From: JACRBT01 sp964474285
GTDB lineage: Bacteria > Chloroflexota > Dehalococcoidia > Tepidiformales > Tepidiformaceae
Length of the DNA stretch: 8,335 nucleotides
NCBI GenBank assembly: GCA_964474285.1
Contig: CAYYSD010000134.1
Span: 1 to 8,335, forward strand
Direction of reading: 5' to 3'
Position numbers and translations under genes: made by a program. Below, piece by piece: positions 1 to 5,431 of this stretch. The stretch's first letter is position 1. The number at the start of each line of letters is the position of its first letter. Below the pieces are notes generated by a model that was not told the DNA's origin, did not search any database, and was given only the letters and a program-made list of their open reading frames with translations.

Positions 1-192
1 ATCAGGGAGGGTGATCAGCTTGAGTTTAGCCGCGCCAACGGCGGGCTGAAGGTTGAGGTCGTGAAGAGTCGCCACTGGTCCGAGCTCTACGGTTCGTACC
101 CTGCCACCCGCGAATACCCCGGGTGGGAAGCGATCCGCGAGGAAGTCGGTTACGAGATTGGGCGGCAGCTGGCGGCCGGCGGGCATGAATAG
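1..192 (+). CDS. AbrB/MazE-type antitoxin, C-terminal part (5'-truncated by window)
   Basis: The first frame is open from base 1 to a TAG stop and encodes 63 residues; the true start lies outside the window. The beginning (IREGDQLEF) resembles the end of a SpoVT/AbrB swapped-hairpin DNA-binding domain. The rest is a short acidic tail (REYPGWEAIREEVGYEIGRQ) of the kind that clasps a toxin. The identification rests mainly on position: it directly precedes a PIN-domain gene and overlaps it by 8 bases (ATGAATAG), the usual antitoxin-toxin arrangement with translational coupling. In such pairs the antitoxin neutralises the RNase and represses the operon's own promoter. The DNA-binding half cannot be seen here, so the subfamily is uncertain. 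Confidence 0.6.
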   Translation: MREGDQLEFSRANGGLKVEVVKSRHWSELYGSYPATREYPGWEAIREEVGYEIGRQLAAGGHE

Positions 193-604
193 CGTCGTCC
201 TCATTGATGCGAATGTGATTGTGCGTTTCCTCACTGGAGAGCCTGCAGACATGGCACTTCGAGCCCGGGCACTGTGGGAAGAAGCAGAAAGAACGGACTC
301 AAAACTCAGCTTGCCAACGCTGGTGGTGGCGGAGTCCACATGGGTACTCCGTTCGTTCTACCGCTGGCCGAGGGGGCGCATTGCTGAGGCCTTGCTCGCG
401 CTCATGGATCTCGCAGAGGTGGAAGCACCTGAGCACGCCCTCGTGGCCGAAGCACTCACGACGATGGCCACCGCGAACGTCTCATTCGTGGATGCATACC
501 TGGATGTGCTCGGGCGGAACACTGGCACGCCGGTCGCTTCGTTCGACCGGAACTTCGCGAGGCTGGGTGTCGAATGGGTGGAACCGACGCTTTCCAACGG
601 CTGA
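185..604 (+). CDS. PIN-domain ribonuclease toxin (VapC family)
   Basis: This 139-residue protein matches the usual VapC length and has the acidic residues of a PIN nuclease: D8 in LIDANVIVRFL, E50 in VVAESTWVL, D103 in SFVDAYLDV and D121 in ASFDRNFARL. They would bind Mg/Mn for single-stranded RNA cleavage, with tRNA or rRNA as typical VapC targets. I chose the ATG at 185 because the family begins a few residues before the first Asp and because this start overlaps the antitoxin stop by 8 bases. A GTG-type start at 158 would add nine residues that do not look like the family. No separate promoter is seen, so expression should depend on the antitoxin transcript. It is probably an intact toxin; the target RNA cannot be inferred. 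Confidence 0.85.
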   Translation: MNSVVLIDANVIVRFLTGEPADMALRARALWEEAERTDSKLSLPTLVVAESTWVLRSFYRWPRGRIAEALLALMDLAEVEAPEHALVAEALTTMATANVSFVDAYLDVLGRNTGTPVASFDRNFARLGVEWVEPTLSNG

Positions 605-687
605 ACGCGGCCTCGCCTGACGTTTCCGCATCCTGAAGTCCGGTTGGTGGTGTGCCACAATGCGCGCGACTTCGGCGGGGTATGGCC

Positions 688-2031
688 ATGACCTTTCTCC
701 AGTTTCCCGACGGCTTCCAGTGGGGTGCAGCAACGGCGGCGTATCAGATCGAGGGGGCCCACGACGTCGACAACCGTGGACTCTCGATCTGGGACACCTT
801 CAGCCACCAGCCGGGCCGGACGTTTCGCGGCCAGACCGCCGACCGCGCCTGCGAGCACTACCTGCGCTATCGCGATGATGTCGCGCTGATGAAGTCGCTC
901 GGGCTGCAGGCGTACCGGTTCTCGGTTGCGTGGTCGCGCATCCTGCCGTTCGGGGCAGGGCAGGTGAACGAGGCGGGGCTGGCGTTCTATGACCGGCTCA
1001 TCGACGAGCTGCTGGCGAACGGGATCGAACCGGCTCTGACGCTTTATCACTGGGACCTGCCCCAGGCGCTCCAGGACCTGGGCGGCTGGGCGAACCGGGA
1101 CACCGCGAACCACTTCGCGACGTACGCGGACATCCTCTACAAGCGCTACGGCGACCGGGTGAAGCGTTGGATCACGCTCAATGAGCCGCTCATCTTCACG
1201 ATGTTCGGCCACCGGACGGGGTACATGGCCCCGGGGATTCGGGACTACGGGGTGACCGCGAAGGCGGTCCACCACGCGATGCTGGCGCACGGGCTGGCGG
1301 TGCAGGCGTTCCGGGCGAGCGGTATCGATGGCGAAATCGGGATTACCAACGCGGACACGAGCTTCGAGCCCGCCGATGACAGCCCGGAAGCTGCCGCGGC
1401 CACGGAGCTGGCGCGCGACTTCGACACGCGACTGTTCCATGACCCGGTGTATGGGCGTGGATACCCGAAGCCGGTCCTTGAGTACTACGCATCGAAGGGC
1501 GCCCCGTTCCCAATCCGGCCGGGAGACATGGCGCTCATCGCGCAGCCCACGGATTTCCTCGGTGTGAACCTCTACTCACGCGCCAGGATCGAGCCGGACG
1601 AAGGGCGGGGAGTGGGCTACCGGAATGCGGCGCCGACCCTGCCCGTCCTGGCGATGGGGTACGAGGCGGCCCCGCACGCGCTGGGCGACTTCGTCCGGTG
1701 GGTTTCGCGCGAATACGGGCGGCCGAAGATCTACATCACCGAGAACGGGGTGGGCGACAACACTGAGCCAGGACCGGACGGCCAGATCGATGACCACGTC
1801 CGGCAGGACCTGCTCCGCGGGTTCCTCAGCGGACTGCACGGGGCGATCGAGGATGGCGCCGACGTGCGCGCATACTACCAGTGGTCGTTGATGGACAACT
1901 TCGAATGGGCGTTTGGCTATTCCATGCGCTTCGGGATGGTGTATACCGACTTCGAGACGCAACGACGAATCCCGAAGAAGAGCGCGGCGATGTATAGCGA
2001 GATCATCCGGCGAAACGGGCTGGAGGCATGA
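688..2031 (+). CDS. Family 1 glycoside hydrolase (beta-glucosidase)
   Basis: This 447-residue protein is full length for GH1. It opens with FPDGFQWGAATAAYQIEGA, which holds the glycone-binding Gln and the family signature. The acid/base Glu is E166 in TLNEP and the nucleophile is E352 in YITENG. The substrate-binding WSLMDNFEW and FGMVYTDF blocks are present near the C-terminus. It should hydrolyse beta-glucosides or related beta-glycosides such as cellobiose by a retaining mechanism in a TIM barrel. No signal peptide or membrane helix is visible, so it is cytoplasmic and acts on imported sugars. The start at 688 is preferred over 682 because GGCGGGG lies 7 bases upstream of 688 but only 2 from 682. 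Exact substrate preference (gluco-, galacto-, fuco-) cannot be read from sequence. No transporter genes are adjacent. Confidence 0.93.
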   Translation: MTFLQFPDGFQWGAATAAYQIEGAHDVDNRGLSIWDTFSHQPGRTFRGQTADRACEHYLRYRDDVALMKSLGLQAYRFSVAWSRILPFGAGQVNEAGLAFYDRLIDELLANGIEPALTLYHWDLPQALQDLGGWANRDTANHFATYADILYKRYGDRVKRWITLNEPLIFTMFGHRTGYMAPGIRDYGVTAKAVHHAMLAHGLAVQAFRASGIDGEIGITNADTSFEPADDSPEAAAATELARDFDTRLFHDPVYGRGYPKPVLEYYASKGAPFPIRPGDMALIAQPTDFLGVNLYSRARIEPDEGRGVGYRNAAPTLPVLAMGYEAAPHALGDFVRWVSREYGRPKIYITENGVGDNTEPGPDGQIDDHVRQDLLRGFLSGLHGAIEDGADVRAYYQWSLMDNFEWAFGYSMRFGMVYTDFETQRRIPKKSAAMYSEIIRRNGLEA

Positions 2032-2062
2032 ACCGTCGCGGGCGGGCAAGGCGGCGGGCCGG

Positions 2063-2068
2063 TACAAT
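2063..2068 (+). promoter_or_regulatory. Candidate -10 box (TACAAT) for the histidine phosphatase
   Basis: TACAAT matches the bacterial -10 consensus at five of six positions and ends six bases before the ATG at 2075. Transcription would then begin at or beside the start codon, giving a leaderless mRNA. This fits the absence of a Shine-Dalgarno sequence in the 43-bp gap after the beta-glucosidase gene. No convincing -35 box is visible, so this is a suggestion only. Confidence 0.4.
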
Positions 2069-2074
2069 CGCGGC

Positions 2075-2698
2075 ATGACGACGCGCATTCTGCTGACACG
2101 GCACGGCCAGACGCACGGGAACGTCGAGAACCTGTTCTGTGGACACGCCGAGACAGCGCTGACACCGCTGGGGATCGCCCAGGCGCAGGCGCTGGGACGG
2201 CGCCTAAAGGACACGCATTTCGACGCGGCCTATGCGAGCGACCTGTCCCGCGCAGCCGATACGGCCAGCTACATCATCGACGGGCGCGACCTGCTCCTGC
2301 GGCTGGAACCGGACCTGCGCGAGATGCACTACGGCGAATGGGAGGCGTTGCCCGCGAGCCAGATTCGCGACACCAACATCGAACACCTGCGCGAGTTCTT
2401 CCGGGGGAACGTGCCCGCCCCGGGCGGAGAGACGATCATGCAGCTGCGAGAGCGGACGGCGCGGGCGGTGCGCAACATCGCGAGCGAAAACCCGGACTCG
2501 ACGGTGCTGGTGGTTTCGCACGGGAACGCCATCATGGCGTTGATCGCCGAACTGCTGGGGGTCCCGGAGGCTTCGAGCTGGTCCTTCTCCGTCGCGAACA
2601 CGTCGCTTTCGACGCTGCACTTTTCGAAGAGCGGGCGGTTCACGCTGGTGTCGTTCAACGACGCGGCCCACATCGAAGGGCTTCCCGCGGCCGAATAG
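2075..2698 (+). CDS. Histidine phosphatase family protein (phosphoglycerate mutase-like)
   Basis: This 207-residue protein belongs to the branch-1 histidine phosphatase superfamily. The phosphorylated His is H10 in LLTRHGQTHGN, the likely proton-donor Glu is E83 in LREMHYGEWE, and the second catalytic His is H149 in VVSHGNAIMAL. These are the residues expected for a phospho-His mechanism. Members include cofactor-dependent phosphoglycerate mutases, alpha-ribazole phosphatase (CobC) and broad phosphatases; size and motif style fit a GpmB/CobC-like phosphatase better than a glycolytic mutase. The substrate cannot be assigned and no cobalamin genes are nearby. It begins 43 bases after the beta-glucosidase stop and ends 14 bases before the CoA-transferase gene, so it may share a transcript with either. 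It is probably cytosolic, with no signal peptide. Confidence 0.88.
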   Translation: MTTRILLTRHGQTHGNVENLFCGHAETALTPLGIAQAQALGRRLKDTHFDAAYASDLSRAADTASYIIDGRDLLLRLEPDLREMHYGEWEALPASQIRDTNIEHLREFFRGNVPAPGGETIMQLRERTARAVRNIASENPDSTVLVVSHGNAIMALIAELLGVPEASSWSFSVANTSLSTLHFSKSGRFTLVSFNDAAHIEGLPAAE

Positions 2699-2712
2699 GC
2701 TGGCAACGACGC

Positions 2713-3525
2713 ATGCCATACTCCGACGACTACACGATGGCCGAGATGATGTGCATCGCGGCGGCGCGCGAGTTCCCGAAGCAGGGTGTCGTGATGCTGG
2801 GCATGGGGCTGCCGATGCTCGCGGGGACGCTGGCCAAGCTGATGCATGCGCCTGACCTGGTGATCTGTACGGAGGTGGGTGTGTTCGACTGGGAGCCGGC
2901 GGCGGACGTTCCGCGGGCACCCGTTGGCATCCACGACATGATCCTGAACGCGGGCTCGGCGAAGGTCGGCGACATGGTGGATGCGCTCGGCGCGCTGCTG
3001 ATGGGCGGACGAGTCGACTTCGGAGTGCTCCAGGCGGCACAGGTGGACCGCATGGGGAACCTGAACACGCTGCTGATGGGCGACTATCTCCAGCCGGAAC
3101 GGAGGCTTGGAGGAACGGGCGGGAACACGGAGATCGCCTGCCTGGCGCCGCGCACCTTCACGATTATGCCGCAGGAGCGGCGGCGGTTTGTGGAGCGTGT
3201 GGACTTCAACACGAGCCCGGGGTATATCGACGGGCCGGGGAGCCGGCGGCGCGCAGGACTCGACCCACAGGGTCCGAATTGCGTGATCTCGACAGTGGGC
3301 GTGTTCGGGTTCGATACGCCGGATGGCGGTGAGACGGGCTCGTGCGAGATGGTTCTGGAGGCGCTGCTGCCGAACATGACGCCTGACGTGGCAGCCATGG
3401 AGTGCGGCTTTGAGCTTCGAGTGTCGCCCAACCCGCGGGAACTGGAACCGCCAACGTTGGAGGAGGTCGCACTGTTGCGGCGCCTCGATCCGTACCAGTT
3501 CTACGTGACGCCTGGGCGGTATTAG
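2713..3525 (+). CDS. CoA-transferase beta subunit (GctB/IpdB-like)
   Basis: This 270-residue protein looks like a beta chain of the class I CoA-transferase family (glutaconate / 3-oxoacid / IpdB type). Supporting blocks are GVVMLGMGLPMLAGTLAKL (26-44), a Glu at position 54 in ICTEVG where the family carries its catalytic-type Glu, a glycine-rich GGTGGNTEIACLAPR segment, and a C-terminal ELRVSPNPRELEPPTLEEV tail. Such enzymes move CoA between carboxylic acids through a glutamyl-CoA thioester, or, in IpdAB, hydrolyse ring-derived CoA esters. They normally need an alpha subunit encoded next door, but the upstream neighbour is a phosphatase and the downstream one is unrelated. The ATG at 2713 fits the family N-terminus (YTMAEMMCIAAAREF follows) although no good ribosome site precedes it. 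The substrate is unknown; the subunit identity is fairly secure. Confidence 0.82.
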   Translation: MPYSDDYTMAEMMCIAAAREFPKQGVVMLGMGLPMLAGTLAKLMHAPDLVICTEVGVFDWEPAADVPRAPVGIHDMILNAGSAKVGDMVDALGALLMGGRVDFGVLQAAQVDRMGNLNTLLMGDYLQPERRLGGTGGNTEIACLAPRTFTIMPQERRRFVERVDFNTSPGYIDGPGSRRRAGLDPQGPNCVISTVGVFGFDTPDGGETGSCEMVLEALLPNMTPDVAAMECGFELRVSPNPRELEPPTLEEVALLRRLDPYQFYVTPGRY

Positions 3526-3526
3526 G

Positions 3527-3567
3527 CAAACCCCGCCGCGTCGTGACTTTTGTCGCAGCGGGGTTTG
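3527..3567. terminator. Strong hairpin after the CoA-transferase gene
   Basis: The arms CAAACCCCGCCGCG (3527-3540) and CGCAGCGGGGTTTG (3554-3567) pair at 13 of 14 positions, with one C/A mismatch, around a 13-base loop. The hairpin starts two bases after the CoA-transferase stop, where a terminator is expected. It lacks a clear T run, so it may be a terminator of the non-canonical kind or an mRNA end protector. It overlaps the candidate regulator site at 3543-3556. Confidence 0.65.
3543..3556. promoter_or_regulatory. Candidate Crp/Fnr-family operator (GTGAC-N4-GTCGC)
   Basis: GTGAC TTTT GTCGC is a palindrome with one mismatch and nearly repeats the perfect site at 6236-6249. Extended by one base on each side it agrees with the CRP consensus TGTGA-N6-TCACA at 8 of 10 positions. 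Its centre (3549.5) is 41.5 bases upstream of 3591, one base before the DUF2249 start codon. That is the class II activator position if the mRNA is leaderless. It lies in the loop and right arm of the hairpin, so part of the symmetry could belong to that structure. Confidence 0.5.
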
Positions 3568-3578
3568 ACTGCGGGGGC

Positions 3579-3584
3579 AATACT
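3579..3584 (+). promoter_or_regulatory. Possible -10 element (AATACT) of the DUF2249 operon
   Basis: AATACT ends seven bases before the ATG at 3592, so transcription would start at about 3591-3592 without a leader. It agrees with TATAAT at four positions but lacks the first T. It gains weight only from the activator-like site 41.5 bases upstream of the predicted start. Confidence 0.3.
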
Positions 3585-3591
3585 GGCGGAC

Positions 3592-3816
3592 ATGTCGACA
3601 ATAGATCTGGACAACCGCGGGCTTGGTCCTCCCGAACCGATGGTGCGGATCCTCGCTGCACTGCCAAAACTGGGAGAGGGCGATGAGTTGCGCGTCCTGA
3701 TGGACCGCGAACCTTTGCTGCTCTACCCGGAACTGACGCGCCGCGGCTTCGGCTGGCTCACGACCGAAGCGGACGACGGTTACGTGATCATGATCGGGCG
3801 GGCAGTGCTGGAATGA
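3592..3816 (+). CDS. DUF2249 domain protein
   Basis: This 74-residue protein covers one DUF2249 domain and little else. The family hallmarks are LDNRGLGPPEPM (6-17), a central GDELRVLMDREPLLLYPEL stretch, and RRGFGWLT (50-57). The biochemical role is not established. DUF2249 proteins are small soluble proteins with a possible TusA-like fold, often found near hemerythrin, cytochrome or denitrification genes. I chose the ATG at 3592 because the domain begins within a few residues. A TTG at 3550 would add 14 residues unlike the family and would place the start inside the hairpin and operator. It is the first gene of an operon: its TGA overlaps the next ATG as ATGA (3813-3816). The context points to a helper for respiration or nitrogen-oxide handling; this is inference. 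Confidence 0.82.
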   Translation: MSTIDLDNRGLGPPEPMVRILAALPKLGEGDELRVLMDREPLLLYPELTRRGFGWLTTEADDGYVIMIGRAVLE

Positions 3817-5126
3817 CGGCGAAGGTGACGCCGGCGAGCAGTCCGCCGCTGAGCGTCCCTGCGCCGTTCTTCCTGGCCGCGCCCATCGCCCTCGCGGCAG
3901 CGGGTCTGTTGCTGTCGGGATCGGACCCGGACGCCCTGGTCGCGATCAACGTGCCCAGGACGGTGGCGGTGACCCATGCAGTCATCATCGGTTGGCTGAC
4001 GACGTTCATGATCGGGGCGGTCTATCAATTAGGGCCGGCAGTGTTGGGCGGGAGGCTCGCGAGCCACCGGCTGGCGCAGGGGCACTTTGTGGCGCACGCG
4101 GGTTCGGCGGCAACGTTTGTCTGGGCGGTGGAACGCTGGGACGTGCACGTAATGGCGGCAGCGGGGACGGTCCTTTTCACCTCGTTCGGGCTCTTCTTCG
4201 TCAACGCCATCCCGGCAACGTGGCGGGGCGGCAAGCGGACGATCCCGGCGCTCTATTTGCGGGTTTCCATCACGATGCTCCTGGGAGCGATTAGCCTGGG
4301 ACTGCTGACGGCGTTGGCACTGAGCCAGCTCTGGTGGCCGATCACCATGGGGCGGCTTTCGGCGCACGCGCACGTTGGGCTGGTGGGCTGGCTGGCGATC
4401 ACGCTGACGGGTGTCAGCTATCAACTGGCGCCGATGTTCATGGTCATCCCCCATGCGAAGCTGAGGATGGCAGTGCCTGCCCTGGCGATCACCACGGTAG
4501 CGACGGTCGTGTTCGCGACCGGCATCGCCTTCGACCCCGAACGGCCAGTGCGGCTCGCGCTGGCGGCGCTCCTGGCAGCGGGCCCAGCGCTCTGGGGAAT
4601 CACGTTCTGGCGGTTGCTGGGGGAGCGAAAGCGGAGGCAACTCGACATCCAGGGGCGAGCGACGGTCGTCTCCCTGGCGTTTCTCGCGGCGACCGTGGTG
4701 CTCGGGATGGGCGCGGCAGCGGGCACACCCTTCACGCCGGACGAGCAACCCGCGCGCTGGCTGCTCGCCTATGGCGCCGCCGGGCTCGGCGGCTGGCTGG
4801 GGACGGCGCTCATCGGCAACAGCTTCAAGATTGTGCCGTTCCTGGTGTGGTTCCATCGCTACCATGAGAAGGTCGGGCAGGGGGCGGTGCCGCTTCTCAC
4901 GGACATGTTCAGCGAGCGGCTCGCGCACGTGGTGCTGGCGATCCACGCGGGGGCCGTGCTCACGATTGTGATGGGCGCCTTGAGTGGAGAACTCTTGCTC
5001 GTCCAGGCCGGCGGGGTCGGTCTGGCGGCGGGGGCGGCAATGCACCTTGGTGTGTTGCTCAGCGTATTCGCGCCGCACGAACGCAGTTCGCGCAGCCAGG
5101 CCGGTGTAAGGAGGATTGCGCCATGA
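3813..5126 (+). CDS. Polytopic membrane protein, heme-copper oxidase subunit I / NnrS-like
   Basis: This 437-residue protein has about 12 hydrophobic segments (roughly 17-36, 51-72, 92-108, 113-133, 152-172, 186-208, 220-240, 245-265, 284-303, 316-336, 371-390, 395-418). Histidines lie in or near helices: H55 in VTHAVIIGW, H185/H187 in SAHAHVGLVGW, H378 and H411. The HxxxxGW pattern resembles CcoN/NorB-type subunits and NnrS-like proteins, where helix histidines bind heme or copper. I cannot find a complete heme-copper histidine set, so catalytic activity is not claimed. A motif of the form GWL-x5-G-x3-Q/K-L/I-x-P occurs three times (60-75, 192-207, 327-342), suggesting internal duplication. 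The conserved KIVPFLVWFHRYHEKVG segment follows the third copy. The gene overlaps both neighbours by ATGA, so co-translation with the DUF2249 and DUF59 proteins is likely. A role in respiration or nitrogen-oxide tolerance is inferred from context. Confidence 0.6.
   Translation: MTAKVTPASSPPLSVPAPFFLAAPIALAAAGLLLSGSDPDALVAINVPRTVAVTHAVIIGWLTTFMIGAVYQLGPAVLGGRLASHRLAQGHFVAHAGSAATFVWAVERWDVHVMAAAGTVLFTSFGLFFVNAIPATWRGGKRTIPALYLRVSITMLLGAISLGLLTALALSQLWWPITMGRLSAHAHVGLVGWLAITLTGVSYQLAPMFMVIPHAKLRMAVPALAITTVATVVFATGIAFDPERPVRLALAALLAAGPALWGITFWRLLGERKRRQLDIQGRATVVSLAFLAATVVLGMGAAAGTPFTPDEQPARWLLAYGAAGLGGWLGTALIGNSFKIVPFLVWFHRYHEKVGQGAVPLLTDMFSERLAHVVLAIHAGAVLTIVMGALSGELLLVQAGGVGLAAGAAMHLGVLLSVFAPHERSSRSQAGVRRIAP
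5108..5114 (+). promoter_or_regulatory. Shine-Dalgarno AAGGAGG for the DUF59 gene
   Basis: A full-consensus ribosome site lies 8 bases before the ATG at 5123, inside the end of the membrane-protein gene. It fixes the DUF59 start. It contrasts with the absence of such sites before 2075, 2713 and 3592, so this genome appears to use both SD-led and SD-less starts. Confidence 0.85.
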
Positions 5127-5428
5127 ATGCCAGTGATGTTGCTCGTGTTTTGCAAGGGGTCTACGACCCGGAGTTGGGCATCGATATCGTATCGCTGGGG
5201 ATGGTCTATGGGATTGCCGTTCGGGACGGAAGTATTGCGGTAGAGATGGCGCTCACCACCGCGGAGTGCCCTTTGGCGATGACCCTGATCGAGGGCGCCT
5301 GCCGCGCGGTGGACACAGCTTTCCCCGGGCAAGAGGTATCCGTTGAAGTGGTAGACGAGCCGGAGTGGGATGTCCGCATGGCTTCTCGGGATGCGCTCCG
5401 GATGTTCGGGCTGGCGGCAGCTGTCTGA
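5123..5428 (+). CDS. DUF59 / MIP18-family iron-sulfur assembly protein (SufT/PaaD-like)
   Basis: This 101-residue protein is a single DUF59 domain. It has the signature DPELGIDIVSLGMVY (15-29), the TTAECPL segment with the conserved Cys (C49), and a C-terminal VVDEPEWDVRMAS block. Proteins of this family (SufT, PaaD, eukaryotic CIA2) help deliver or mature Fe-S clusters, often for one client enzyme. The start is set by AAGGAGG 8 bases upstream, and the ATG overlaps the membrane-protein stop (5123-5126), making it the last gene of the three-gene operon. A plausible client is the Fe-S-rich molybdoenzyme complex encoded from 7357 onward, or a cluster protein linked to the membrane protein; neither is proven. 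Its stop lies only 3 bases from the stop of the convergent regulator gene. Confidence 0.85.
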   Translation: MNASDVARVLQGVYDPELGIDIVSLGMVYGIAVRDGSIAVEMALTTAECPLAMTLIEGACRAVDTAFPGQEVSVEVVDEPEWDVRMASRDALRMFGLAAAV

Positions 5429-5431
5429 CGG

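Noticed and set aside
656..661. CACAAT as a -10 box for the beta-glucosidase gene
   Set aside because: The first base is off consensus, no -35 is visible, and it lies 26 bases before the chosen ATG at 688. Too weak to list as a feature.
358..1440. Long minus-strand open frame (360 codons) across the toxin and beta-glucosidase genes
   Set aside because: It lies opposite two genes with clear catalytic motifs, is rich in Arg/Pro/His/Val as expected of GC-rich antisense frames, and shows no recognisable domain.
4029..5078. Long minus-strand open frame (349 codons) opposite the membrane protein
   Set aside because: Composition is dominated by Arg, Pro, Gln and His, with no motif. The plus-strand frame has coherent membrane helices and coupled neighbours.
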